64,000 nt of DNA from Sulfurifustis variabilis (lineage in GTDB: Bacteria > Pseudomonadota > Gammaproteobacteria > Acidiferrobacterales > Sulfurifustaceae). A program made the position numbers and the translations under genes. The notes beneath the pieces are model-generated. The model was not told the origin of the DNA and made no database searches. It saw only the letters and a list, made by a program, of their open reading frames with translations. Below, one piece after another: positions 25,003 to 32,844 of the stretch (the first letter of the stretch is position 1; each line of letters begins with the position of its first letter). The DNA lies in assembly GCF_002355415.1 (NCBI RefSeq), contig NZ_AP014936.1, forward strand, positions 124,001 to 188,000, in the 5' to 3' direction.

Positions 25003-26667
25003 ATGAGCGCCCTATCCGCGGGCAACGAACGGCCCGGGGTCGAGAGCGGGATCTCGGCCTGGCTGAACGTCAACGTACGGCTGTGGCAGCTCGCGAGCCT
25101 CGCGGTGGCGCTCACCGTGGCCGCGCCGATCCTCGTGGTTGCCGCCGCCTGGTTGCAGCCCGCCGGCGACGTGTGGGCGCACCTCGCCGAGACCGTCCTG
25201 CCCGATCTGCTGCTGAACACCGTGGTGCTCGTCGTCGGTGTCGGCATCGGCGTGTTCGCCGTCGGCGTGGGTCTGGCATGGCTGACGGCGATGTGCGAGT
25301 TCCCGGGGCGTCGCTTCTTCGACTGGGCGCTGATGCTGCCTCTCGCGATGCCGGCCTACGTGCTCGCGTTCGTGCTGGTCGGATTGCTCGATTTCAGCGG
25401 CCCGGTCCAAACCGTGCTTCGGGCCGCGTTCGGGCCGGGGGAATGGCTGCCGCCGATCCGCTCGAGCGGCGGGGTCGTGCTGGTCATGACGCTCGCCTTC
25501 TACCCCTACGTGTACATGCTGGCGCGCGCCGCCTTTCTTTCGCAGGGGCGCAGTCTCTTCGAGACGGCGCGTCTGCTCGGGCTCTCGCCGTGGGCGGCCT
25601 TCCTGCGGGTCGCGGTTCCCATGGCGCGGCCGGCGATCGCGGCCGGCGTCGCCCTGGCGCTGATGGAGGCCCTCGCGGATTTCGGCGCGGTGTCGATCTT
25701 CAACTACGACACGTTCACGACCGCGATCTACAAGGCGTGGCTCGGGCTTTTCAGTCTCGAGGCCGCGGCCCAGCTCGCCTCCCTGCTCCTGCTTTTCGTC
25801 GCCGTCGCGCTCGTGACCGAGCGCGCCATGCGGGGGCGGGCGCGCTATCACCTGGGGCTCAAGCGGGGCCGCGACGGGCGCTACCGGCTCGGAGGCCTGG
25901 CGGCCGCGGGGGCGTCGGCGGTATCGGCCGTCGTCCTGCTCGCGGCGTTCGTCATACCGGTTTTCCAGCTCGTGCTCTGGACGGTCGAGGTGGCGGGCGA
26001 GTCCTTCGACGGGCGCTACCTGCGATTTCTGGCGAACACGCTCCTCCTGGGTGCGACCGCCGCCCTGGTCACCACGTTCTGCGCGCTCCTGCTGGCCTAC
26101 ACGTATCGCCTCAAACCGGACCGGTTCGTGCGCGCCATGGTGCGCTTCGCGACCCTGGGGTACGCGCTGCCCGGCTCCGTGCTCGCGGTCGGCATCATGG
26201 TGTCGTTCGTGTGGCTCGACGCACGCCTGGCCGCCTTCCTCGGCGAGGGGATGGCGGGCCCCGTGCTGGCCGGGAGCCTCCTCGCCCTGATTCTCGCCTA
26301 CGGCGTGCGCTTCATGGCGGTGGCGCACGGCCCGATCGACAGCAGCTTCGAGCGCATCAAGCCGTCGCTGTGGCAGGCGGCGCGCAGCCTCGGCGCCAGC
26401 AATCTCGAGATCCTCTGGCGCATCTCCATCCCCATGCTGCGCGCGGGGCTCCTGACGGCGGGCCTGCTCGTCTTCGTGGAGGTCATGAAGGAAATGCCGG
26501 CGACCCTGCTGCTGCGCCCGTTCGGCTGGGACACGCTCGCGACGCGCATCTTCGAGTGGACGTCCGAAGGCCAGTGGGAGCAGGCGGCCCTTCCCGCGGT
26601 GACGCTCGTCGCCGTCGGGCTCATTCCGGTCGTGATGCTCGTGCGCCGTTCGGCGCGCATGCACTGA
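25003..26667 (+). CDS. ferric iron ABC transporter permease (FbpB type)
   Basis: 554 residues with about 12 membrane helices in two homologous halves, as in FbpB/ThiP permeases. Each half has an ABC coupling (EAA) loop: ETARLLGLSPWAAFLRVAVP in the first and QAARSLGASNLEILWRISIP in the second. It imports Fe3+ delivered by the preceding binding protein. The cognate ATPase (FbpC) is absent, so an ATPase from elsewhere must serve it. Confidence 0.9.
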   Translation: MSALSAGNERPGVESGISAWLNVNVRLWQLASLAVALTVAAPILVVAAAWLQPAGDVWAHLAETVLPDLLLNTVVLVVGVGIGVFAVGVGLAWLTAMCEFPGRRFFDWALMLPLAMPAYVLAFVLVGLLDFSGPVQTVLRAAFGPGEWLPPIRSSGGVVLVMTLAFYPYVYMLARAAFLSQGRSLFETARLLGLSPWAAFLRVAVPMARPAIAAGVALALMEALADFGAVSIFNYDTFTTAIYKAWLGLFSLEAAAQLASLLLLFVAVALVTERAMRGRARYHLGLKRGRDGRYRLGGLAAAGASAVSAVVLLAAFVIPVFQLVLWTVEVAGESFDGRYLRFLANTLLLGATAALVTTFCALLLAYTYRLKPDRFVRAMVRFATLGYALPGSVLAVGIMVSFVWLDARLAAFLGEGMAGPVLAGSLLALILAYGVRFMAVAHGPIDSSFERIKPSLWQAARSLGASNLEILWRISIPMLRAGLLTAGLLVFVEVMKEMPATLLLRPFGWDTLATRIFEWTSEGQWEQAALPAVTLVAVGLIPVVMLVRRSARMH

Positions 26668-26674
26668 CGCAGGC

Positions 26675-26703
26675 TTCCGGCGTCGTTGCGGCTGCGCTAT
26701 AGT
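26675..26703 (+). promoter_or_regulatory. candidate promoter of the glycine riboswitch / gcv operon
   Basis: A good -10, TATAGT (26698-26703), is placed just before the riboswitch; the -35 at 17-base spacing (TTCCGG) is poor. The predicted transcript start, near 26710, leaves the complete riboswitch in the leader. Confidence 0.4.
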
Positions 26704-26721
26704 GGCCGCCCGACGAACGCC

Positions 26722-26886
26722 CTGTGGGAGAGACCCGCTTCATCGCGGGCGCCGAAGGCGCAACCCGCCCGGAATCGCTCAGGCAGAAGGACCGCAGGCG
26801 CAAGCACACGTCGACTCTGGAGAGCGGCCGGTTCCAGCCGGCCCACCGAAGGGGCTTAAAGACTCTCAGGTCACCGGACAGAGGGG
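26722..26886 (+). ncRNA. tandem glycine riboswitch
   Basis: Two glycine aptamers in series. The first has GTGGGAGAGACC, GCGCCGAAGGCGCAAC and CGGAATCGCTCAGGCAGAAG; the second has ACTCTGGAGAGC, CCACCGAAGGGG and AAAGACTCTCAGGTCACCGG, ending ACAGAGGGGC. GGAGAG, CCGAAGG and CTCAGG blocks are the family signatures. The P1 stem of the second aptamer (CTCTG with CAGAG) ends where the terminator hairpin begins, so glycine binding can decide read-through into gcvT-gcvH-gcvP. This is normally an ON switch. Confidence 0.93.
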
Positions 26887-26915
26887 CGATGGCGTAAGCC
26901 ATCGCCCTTTTATCT
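26884..26915 (+). terminator. rho-independent terminator, expression platform of the glycine riboswitch
   Basis: Perfect 10-bp stem GGGCGATGGC - GTAA - GCCATCGCCC followed by TTTTATCTTTT. Its left arm touches the 3' strand of aptamer-2 P1, as expected for transcription control by glycine. Confidence 0.9.
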
Positions 26916-26952
26916 TTTCTGTTACCGGAAACGTCGACAAACCGAGGACTTC

Positions 26953-27042
26953 AGTGTCAAGTGCAAAGTGATAAGTGACTAGTTGAGGAGCGCGTTTCGC
27001 GCGCACCTGAACGTGGCACTCAGCACTTATCACTTATCACTG
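26953..27042. repeat. heptamer-armed palindromic element, copy E (AAGTGAT subtype)
   Basis: Same plan as copies A-D with a different arm unit: left arm TCAAGTG, CAAAGTG, ATAAGTG, ACTAGTT; centre GAGCGCGTTTCGCGCGCACC; right arm, opposite strand, AGTGATA, AGTGATA, AGTGCTG, AGTGCCA. It lies between the riboswitch terminator and gcvT, so it is part of the gcv mRNA leader. Confidence 0.75.
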
Positions 27043-27053
27043 GTTTTATTCCC

Positions 27054-28151
27054 ATGGCCAACCGAACGCCGTTGTACGAAACGCACCTGAAGAGCGGTGC
27101 GAAGATGGTCGATTTCAGCGGCTGGGACATGCCGCTGCATTACGGCTCCCAGCTCGAGGAGCACCACCAGGTCCGTCGCGACGCCGGCATGTTCGACGTC
27201 TCGCACATGAACGTCGTCGACCTCAAGGGCGGCGAGACGCGCGACTTCCTGCGCCTGCTGCTCGCGAACAACGTCGAGAAGCTCAAGACGCGGGGCAAGG
27301 CGCTCTACAGCTGCATGCTCAACAGCCAGGGCGGCGTCATCGACGACGTCATCGTGTACTACCTCGACGAGACGTGGTTTCGCATGGTCGCGAACGCGGG
27401 GACGCGCGAGAAGGACCTCGCCTGGATCAACAGCGCGGCGCAGCAGTTCGGCGGCGTGGAGGTGACCGAGCGCCCGGACCTGGCCATGATCGCCGTGCAG
27501 GGCCCGAACGCGCGCGAGAAGGTGTACGCGGCGCTCGGCGAGTCGCTGCGATCGGCGACGGCCGATCTCAAGCCGTTCGTGGCGACGACCGTCGGCGAGC
27601 TCTTCGTCGCGACCACCGGCTATACCGGCGAGGACGGTTTCGAGATCATCCTCCCGGCGAAGGCCGCGCCGTTCACCTGGCAGATGCTGGCCGAGGCGGG
27701 CGTGAAACCCATCGGCCTCGGCGCGCGCGATACGCTGCGGCTCGAGGCCGGGATGAATCTCTACGGCGCGGACATGGACGAGACGACGACTCCGCTCGAA
27801 TCGGGGCTCGCGTGGACGGTGGCGCTCGAACCGTCGACGCGCAAGTTCATCGGCCGCGAGGCGCTCGAAAAGCAGAAGGCCGCGGGCATTCCGCGCGGCC
27901 TCGTCGGGCTCGTGCTCGAGGACAAGGGCGTGCTGCGCGGGCACCAGAAGGTGCTGTGCGAGGGCTACGGCATGGGCGAGATCACCAGCGGCAGTTTTTC
28001 TCCCACGCTCGGTCTCTCGATCGCGCTCGCGCGCGTGCCCGCGTCCGTGCCGACGGGCGCGCGGGCGCAGGTCGACATCCGCGGTAAAATGGCGAACGCC
28101 CGCGTCGTCAAATATCCCTTCGTCCGCCACGGCAAGAGCTGCCTTTCCTAA
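27054..28151 (+). CDS. gcvT: glycine cleavage system T protein (aminomethyltransferase)
   Basis: 365 residues, full length. Signatures include [26 protein letters not shown], the folate-binding [11 protein letters not shown] and [18 protein letters not shown]. It moves the aminomethyl group from GcvH to tetrahydrofolate, releasing ammonia. It is the first gene after the glycine riboswitch and is followed by gcvH after 12 bases. Confidence 0.96.
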   Translation: MANRTPLYETHLKSGAKMVDFSGWDMPLHYGSQLEEHHQVRRDAGMFDVSHMNVVDLKGGETRDFLRLLLANNVEKLKTRGKALYSCMLNSQGGVIDDVIVYYLDETWFRMVANAGTREKDLAWINSAAQQFGGVEVTERPDLAMIAVQGPNAREKVYAALGESLRSATADLKPFVATTVGELFVATTGYTGEDGFEIILPAKAAPFTWQMLAEAGVKPIGLGARDTLRLEAGMNLYGADMDETTTPLESGLAWTVALEPSTRKFIGREALEKQKAAGIPRGLVGLVLEDKGVLRGHQKVLCEGYGMGEITSGSFSPTLGLSIALARVPASVPTGARAQVDIRGKMANARVVKYPFVRHGKSCLS

Positions 28152-28163
28152 AGGACCTCTCTC

Positions 28164-28559
28164 ATGAGCAAGACACCGAGCAACCTCAAGTACACCAAGT
28201 CCCACGAATGGGTGCGCCGCGAGCCGGACGGCACCGTGACGGTCGGCATCACCGACCACGCGCAGGACCTGATGGGCGACATGGTCTACGTCGAGCTCCC
28301 CCAGGTCGGGCGCAAGGTCGCGGCCGGGAAGGAGTGCGCGGTCGTCGAGTCGGTGAAGGCCGCTTCCGACGTCTACGCCCCGGTCGAAGGCGAAGTCACC
28401 GCGGTCAACGAGGCCCTCGCGGGCGCGCCGGAGACCGTCAACAAGGATCCCTACGGCTCCGGCTGGATGTTCCGCCTGCGTCCGGCTAACGCCGCGTCGG
28501 TGGACGCCCTGCTCGACGCCGCGGCCTACGACGCTTTGGTCGCGTCAGAGAAGCACTGA
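28164..28559 (+). CDS. gcvH: glycine cleavage system H protein
   Basis: 131 residues, the usual length. The lipoylated Lys is K65 in [14 protein letters not shown], and SHEWVRR at the start is typical. It carries the aminomethyl group between GcvP, GcvT and the lipoamide dehydrogenase (not encoded here). The Shine-Dalgarno AAAGGA precedes the ATG. The lipoyl synthase that would make its cofactor is at the right end of the window. Confidence 0.96.
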   Translation: MSKTPSNLKYTKSHEWVRREPDGTVTVGITDHAQDLMGDMVYVELPQVGRKVAAGKECAVVESVKAASDVYAPVEGEVTAVNEALAGAPETVNKDPYGSGWMFRLRPANAASVDALLDAAAYDALVASEKH

Positions 28560-28562
28560 CGC

Positions 28563-28649
28563 GAATGCTGAATGCTTAATGTCGAATGTTGAATTAAAGA
28601 GCGCGCTTAGCGCGCACCTCGATTAAGCATTCAAAATTCAACATTCAAG
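28563..28649. repeat. heptamer-armed palindromic element, copy C
   Basis: Left arm GAATGCT, GAATGCT, TAATGTC, GAATGTT, GAATTAA; centre GAGCGCGCTTAGCGCGCACC; right arm, opposite strand, GAATGTT, GAATTTT, GAATGCT, TAATCGA. It is the clearest copy and lies inside the operon between gcvH and gcvPA. Confidence 0.85.
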
Positions 28650-28667
28650 ATTTTTTCCAGGACCGAT

Positions 28668-30056
28668 ATGCCGTTCAATCCGCATACCGACGCCGACATC
28701 GAGGCGATGCTCGCCGCCATCGGGGTGGGCAGCATCGACAAGCTGTTCGACGAGATTCCCGAGAAGCTGCGCGCGGGCAGGCTCGCACGAGTCCCCGAAA
28801 GCCTGAACGAGATGCAGGTCGCGCGCCTGATGCAGGAGCGCGCGAGCCAGGACGGCTTCTACCTCAACTTCATCGGCGCGGGCGCGTACGAGCACCACAT
28901 CCCGGCCGCCGTGTGGGAGATCACCACGCGCGGCGAGTTCTACAGCGCCTACACGCCGTACCAGGCGGAGGCGTCGCAGGGGACCCTCCAGCTCCTCTAC
29001 GAGTACCAGACGATGATCGCGAGCCTGACCGGCATGGACGTCGCGAACGCCTCGCTCTACGAAGGGGCGTCGGCGCTCGCCGAGGCGGTGCTCATGGCGG
29101 TGCGCGCCCACAAGAGCGCGCGCCGCATCCTCGTGCCGAGGACCGTGCACCCGATCTATCGCCAGGTGGTGCAGGCGATCGTGAAGAACCAGGGAATCGA
29201 GCTCGTCGAGGTGCCCTACGACCCGGAGGGCGGCCATACGCCGGAGAGCGCGCTTCCCGCCGGCGACTGCGCCGCGCTCGTCGTCCCGCAGCCGAACTTC
29301 TTCGGCGTGCTCGAGGACGTGGACGCGCTGACCGACGCGGCGCATGCGCGCGGCATGATCGTGATCGGCCTGGTCAATCCGACCTCGCTCGCGCTGCTCA
29401 AGCCGCCCGGTCAGTGGGGCACGAAAGGCGCGGACATCGCGGTCGGCGAGGGTCAGCCGCTCGGCGCGCCGCTGTCCTCGGGCGGGCCGTACTTCGGTTT
29501 CATGTGCTGCAAGGAGGCGCTCGTGCGCCAGATGCCGGGTCGCATCGTGGGTCGCACGGTGGACAGGGACGGCAGGCGCGGATTCACGCTGACGCTCCAG
29601 GCGCGCGAGCAGCACATCCGCCGCTCCAAGGCCACGTCGAACATCTGCACCAACCAGGGCCTGGTCGTCACCGCCGCGACCATTTATATGAGTCTGCTCG
29701 GGCCGGACGGGCTCGAGCGCGTCGCCGCGGCCTGCCACGCGAACACCCGGGCGCTGACCGAGCGGCTCACCGCCATCCAGGGCGTGTCGCGCGTGTTCGA
29801 CCGGCCGGTGTTCCACGAAGTCGTGCTCCGGCTCGACGCCCCGGTGGGCGACACGCTGCGCGCGCTCGAAGCGCAGGGGATTCTCGGCGGCTACGATCTC
29901 ACGGGCTACTACCCGGAGCTCGGCCCGGCGGTGCTCGCCTGCGCAACCGAAACCCGCACGGCGCAGGACATCGAGCAGTACGCGTTCCATCTGGAGCGCA
30001 TCGTGAGCAAGCGGCGACTGGATCCGCCGTGCGCGGTGAAGGTCAGCACCACCTGA
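28668..30056 (+). CDS. gcvPA: glycine dehydrogenase (decarboxylating) subunit 1
   Basis: 462 residues, the N-terminal half of a split P protein. Starts [20 protein letters not shown] and contains the family blocks [36 protein letters not shown] and MVNASLYEG-like NASLYEGAS. With GcvPB it decarboxylates glycine. The split alpha2beta2 type differs from the single-chain P protein of E. coli. Its partner gcvPB lies 1.1 kb downstream, separated by two peroxidase genes. Confidence 0.95.
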   Translation: MPFNPHTDADIEAMLAAIGVGSIDKLFDEIPEKLRAGRLARVPESLNEMQVARLMQERASQDGFYLNFIGAGAYEHHIPAAVWEITTRGEFYSAYTPYQAEASQGTLQLLYEYQTMIASLTGMDVANASLYEGASALAEAVLMAVRAHKSARRILVPRTVHPIYRQVVQAIVKNQGIELVEVPYDPEGGHTPESALPAGDCAALVVPQPNFFGVLEDVDALTDAAHARGMIVIGLVNPTSLALLKPPGQWGTKGADIAVGEGQPLGAPLSSGGPYFGFMCCKEALVRQMPGRIVGRTVDRDGRRGFTLTLQAREQHIRRSKATSNICTNQGLVVTAATIYMSLLGPDGLERVAAACHANTRALTERLTAIQGVSRVFDRPVFHEVVLRLDAPVGDTLRALEAQGILGGYDLTGYYPELGPAVLACATETRTAQDIEQYAFHLERIVSKRRLDPPCAVKVSTT

Positions 30057-30076
30057 ACGCAACACGGAGGCGCGTC

Positions 30077-30577
30077 ATGGCAAACGTTCTGTTCAAAGGG
30101 ACCCCCGCCCACACCAGCGGCGAGCTGCCGAAGGTCGGCAGCCGAGCGCCGGACTTCAAGCTCACCGCCGGGGATCTGTCGGATGTCACGCTTGCGAACT
30201 TCAAGGGCAAGAAGAAGATCCTGAGCATCGCGCATTCCCTCGATACGGGGACCTGCGCGGCCGCCACCAAGCGCTTCAACGAGTTTGCGAAGAATCACCC
30301 CGATGTAGTCGTGCTGATCGTGACCGCCGACCTGCCGTTCGCGCAGAGCCGCTTTTGCGCCGGCGAGGGCCTGACGAACGTGGTGACGCTCTCGATGATG
30401 CGCGACCGCCACTTCGCGAAGGACTACGGGGTGCTGCTGACCGACAGCCCGATCGCCGGCCTCACGGCGCGCTCGACGCTGGTGCTCGATGAGAACGACA
30501 CGGTGCTGTACACCCAGATGGGACCCGAGATCACCGACGAGCCCGACTACGACAGGGCGTTTGCCGCGCTCAAGTAA
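30077..30577 (+). CDS. thiol peroxidase (Tpx) paralogue with altered active site
   Basis: 166 residues with the atypical 2-Cys peroxiredoxin fold. The peroxidatic Cys C60 lies in HSLDTGTC and the resolving Cys C94 in FAQSRFC. The normal Tpx motif is PS[IL]DTPxC, so the first Pro (to His) and the Pro two before Cys (to Gly) are changed; the Thr is kept. It is closely related to the next gene, so the pair arose by tandem duplication. GGAGG stands 6 bases before the ATG, 20 bases after gcvPA. Expected to reduce lipid or organic peroxides; the changes may shift activity. Confidence 0.9.
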   Translation: MANVLFKGTPAHTSGELPKVGSRAPDFKLTAGDLSDVTLANFKGKKKILSIAHSLDTGTCAAATKRFNEFAKNHPDVVVLIVTADLPFAQSRFCAGEGLTNVVTLSMMRDRHFAKDYGVLLTDSPIAGLTARSTLVLDENDTVLYTQMGPEITDEPDYDRAFAALK

Positions 30578-30600
30578 CCGGCCGCGCAGCGAGGATTGCC

Positions 30601-31101
30601 ATGGCGAACATCACGCACCGCGGGCACCCCGTTCACACGATCGGCGAACTGCCGGCCGTCGGCAGCCGGGCGCCGGATTTCCGGCTAACCGACGCGAATC
30701 TGAACGACGTGACGCTCGCCGATTTCCGCGGCAAGAAAAAGCTGCTCAACATCTTTCCCAGCATCGACACCCCGACCTGCGCGATGTCGACGCGAAAGTT
30801 CAATGAGTACGCGGCCGGGCACCCGGACGCGGTGATCATCATGGTATCGGCCGATCTGCCGTTCGCGCAGCAGCACTTCTGCAGCGTCGAGAACACGCAC
30901 AACGTGAGGACGCTCTCGATGATGCGCGATCGCAACTTCGCCAAGGATTACGGCGTCCTGCTGCTCGACGGCCTGTATCGGGGTATCACCGCCCGTGCCG
31001 TCGTGGTGCTCGACGAGAACGACACGGTCGTCTACACGCAGCTGGTTCCGGAGATCAGGCAGGAGCCGGACTACGAGAAGGCGATTGCGGCCCTCAAATG
31101 A
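30601..31101 (+). CDS. tpx: thiol peroxidase
   Basis: 166 residues, canonical Tpx. The peroxidatic C60 is in PSIDTPTC and the resolving C94 in FAQQHFC; the conserved MMRDRNFAKDYGVLL follows. It reduces peroxides with thioredoxin. Same length and same cysteine positions as the preceding gene but with the standard motif. It lies between gcvPA and gcvPB in the same direction, 23 bases after its paralogue and 32 before gcvPB. Confidence 0.93.
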   Translation: MANITHRGHPVHTIGELPAVGSRAPDFRLTDANLNDVTLADFRGKKKLLNIFPSIDTPTCAMSTRKFNEYAAGHPDAVIIMVSADLPFAQQHFCSVENTHNVRTLSMMRDRNFAKDYGVLLLDGLYRGITARAVVVLDENDTVVYTQLVPEIRQEPDYEKAIAALK

Positions 31102-31133
31102 CCCATTGCAGCTAACGAGAAAGGTTTCGAGCG

Positions 31134-32591
31134 ATGTTGATCTTCGAGCAGTCCCAGCCCGGCCGCCGCAATCCCCCGCAGGCACCGCTGACCAAGGAGC
31201 CGGCGGACGATATTCCGAAGACGCTCCGGCGCACGCGGCGCCCGCTGCTTCCCGAAGTCTCCGAGATGCAGGTGGTGCGGCACTACACGCGCCTGTCGCA
31301 GAAAAACTTCTCGATCGACACGCACTTCTACCCGCTCGGCTCGTGCACGATGAAGTACAACCCGCGCGCGTGCAACACGCTCGCCATGCTGCCGCCGTTC
31401 CTCGCGCGCCATCCGCACGCGCCCGAGTCGACCGGACAGGGATTCCTCGCCTGCATGCACGAGCTGCAGGAGATGCTGAAGGACGTCACCGGCATGAAGG
31501 CGGTCTCGCTCACGCCGCTCGCCGGCGCGCAGGGCGAGTTCGCGGGCGTGGCGATGATCCGCGCCTACCACGAGTCGCGCGGCGACGCGGCCCGCACCGA
31601 GATCCTGGTGCCCGACGCCGCCCACGGCACGAACCCGGCGACCGCGACAATGTGCGGCTACACGGTGCGCGAGATCCCGACCGACGCCGAGGGGGACGTC
31701 GATCTGGAGGCGCTGAAGGCCGCGGTCGGCCCGCAGACCGCGGGTCTCATGCTCACCAACCCCTCGACGCTCGGCGTCTTCGAGCGGCGCATCACCGAGA
31801 TCGCGAAGATCGTGCACGAGGCGGGCGGGCTCCTCTACTACGACGGCGCGAACCTGAACGCCATTCTCGGACGCGTGAAGCCGGGCGACATGGGCTTCGA
31901 CGTGATCCACATGAACCTGCACAAGACCTTCTCGACGCCGCACGGCGGCGGGGGGCCGGGCGCGGGGCCGGTCGGCGTGTCCGGGCGGCTGGAGCCGTTC
32001 CTGCCGGTGCCGATCGTCGGGAAGCTGCAGGACAAGTACTTCTGGGAGACCGAGAAGACGCGGCCGCAGACGATCGGGCGGCTCTCCGCCAACATGGGCA
32101 ACGCGGGTGTGCTGCTGCGCGCCTACGTGTACGCGCGGCTGCTCGGACGCGAAGGAATGCACCGCGTGGCCGAGTTCTCGACCCTCAACGCGAACTATCT
32201 GCTCGCCCGCCTGCGCGACGCGGGCTTCGAGCTGGCCTATCCGAAGCGCCGCGCCACCCACGAGTTCATCGTGACGCTGAAGAAGCTCAAGGACGAAACC
32301 GGCGTGTCGGCGATGGATTTTGCCAAGCGTCTCCTGGACAAAGGCTTCCACGCGCCGACGACCTATTTCCCATTGCTCGTGCCCGAGTGCTTCCTGATCG
32401 AGCCGACCGAAACCGAGGCGAAAGAAGAGCTGGACCGGTTCGTCGAGGCGATGCAGGAGATCCTGAAAGAGGCGCGCGGCGATCCGGAGCTCGTGAAAGG
32501 GGCGCCGCATAGCACGCCCGTCCGCCGACTCGACGACGTACGCGCGGCGCGCGAGCTCGACTTGACCTGGGGCGGGCGCCGGGACGCCTAG
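31134..32591 (+). CDS. gcvPB: glycine dehydrogenase (decarboxylating) subunit 2
   Basis: 485 residues, the C-terminal half of the split P protein. The PLP lysine is K264 in [35 protein letters not shown] and [13 protein letters not shown] are family blocks. It completes glycine decarboxylase with GcvPA. It is the last gene of the riboswitch-controlled operon; no clear hairpin terminator is visible after it. Confidence 0.96.
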   Translation: MLIFEQSQPGRRNPPQAPLTKEPADDIPKTLRRTRRPLLPEVSEMQVVRHYTRLSQKNFSIDTHFYPLGSCTMKYNPRACNTLAMLPPFLARHPHAPESTGQGFLACMHELQEMLKDVTGMKAVSLTPLAGAQGEFAGVAMIRAYHESRGDAARTEILVPDAAHGTNPATATMCGYTVREIPTDAEGDVDLEALKAAVGPQTAGLMLTNPSTLGVFERRITEIAKIVHEAGGLLYYDGANLNAILGRVKPGDMGFDVIHMNLHKTFSTPHGGGGPGAGPVGVSGRLEPFLPVPIVGKLQDKYFWETEKTRPQTIGRLSANMGNAGVLLRAYVYARLLGREGMHRVAEFSTLNANYLLARLRDAGFELAYPKRRATHEFIVTLKKLKDETGVSAMDFAKRLLDKGFHAPTTYFPLLVPECFLIEPTETEAKEELDRFVEAMQEILKEARGDPELVKGAPHSTPVRRLDDVRAARELDLTWGGRRDA

Positions 32592-32844
32592 CGGCTCTCG
32601 GGCCGCCGAGCACCCGCGCGCAGGAACCCGTCGAAAAGGCCGAATAGGAGACGCCGCCGCGGCGGTGCGCCGGCTGCGCGCGCCGCGCAGCCCGGATTCC
32701 GCCCGTTCCGGTCCCTGGTCGGTGCGCGGCACGTGGGCTCTTTCCAGGGCCTGTCCGCCCCGGCTCGCCATGCTGCCCCGTTTCGCCGGCCGGGGCGCCG
32801 AAGTGGCGCCGCTATAATCACCATACGGTCATGGGACGGGTGAC
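32592..32844. other. 253-bp intergenic region with a -10-like box before the kinase gene
   Basis: No credible gene here. A perfect TATAAT lies at 32813-32818, 26 bases before the kinase ATG, without a good -35 at the usual distance. The rest is GC-rich with short inverted repeats but no hairpin followed by a T run. Confidence 0.4.
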
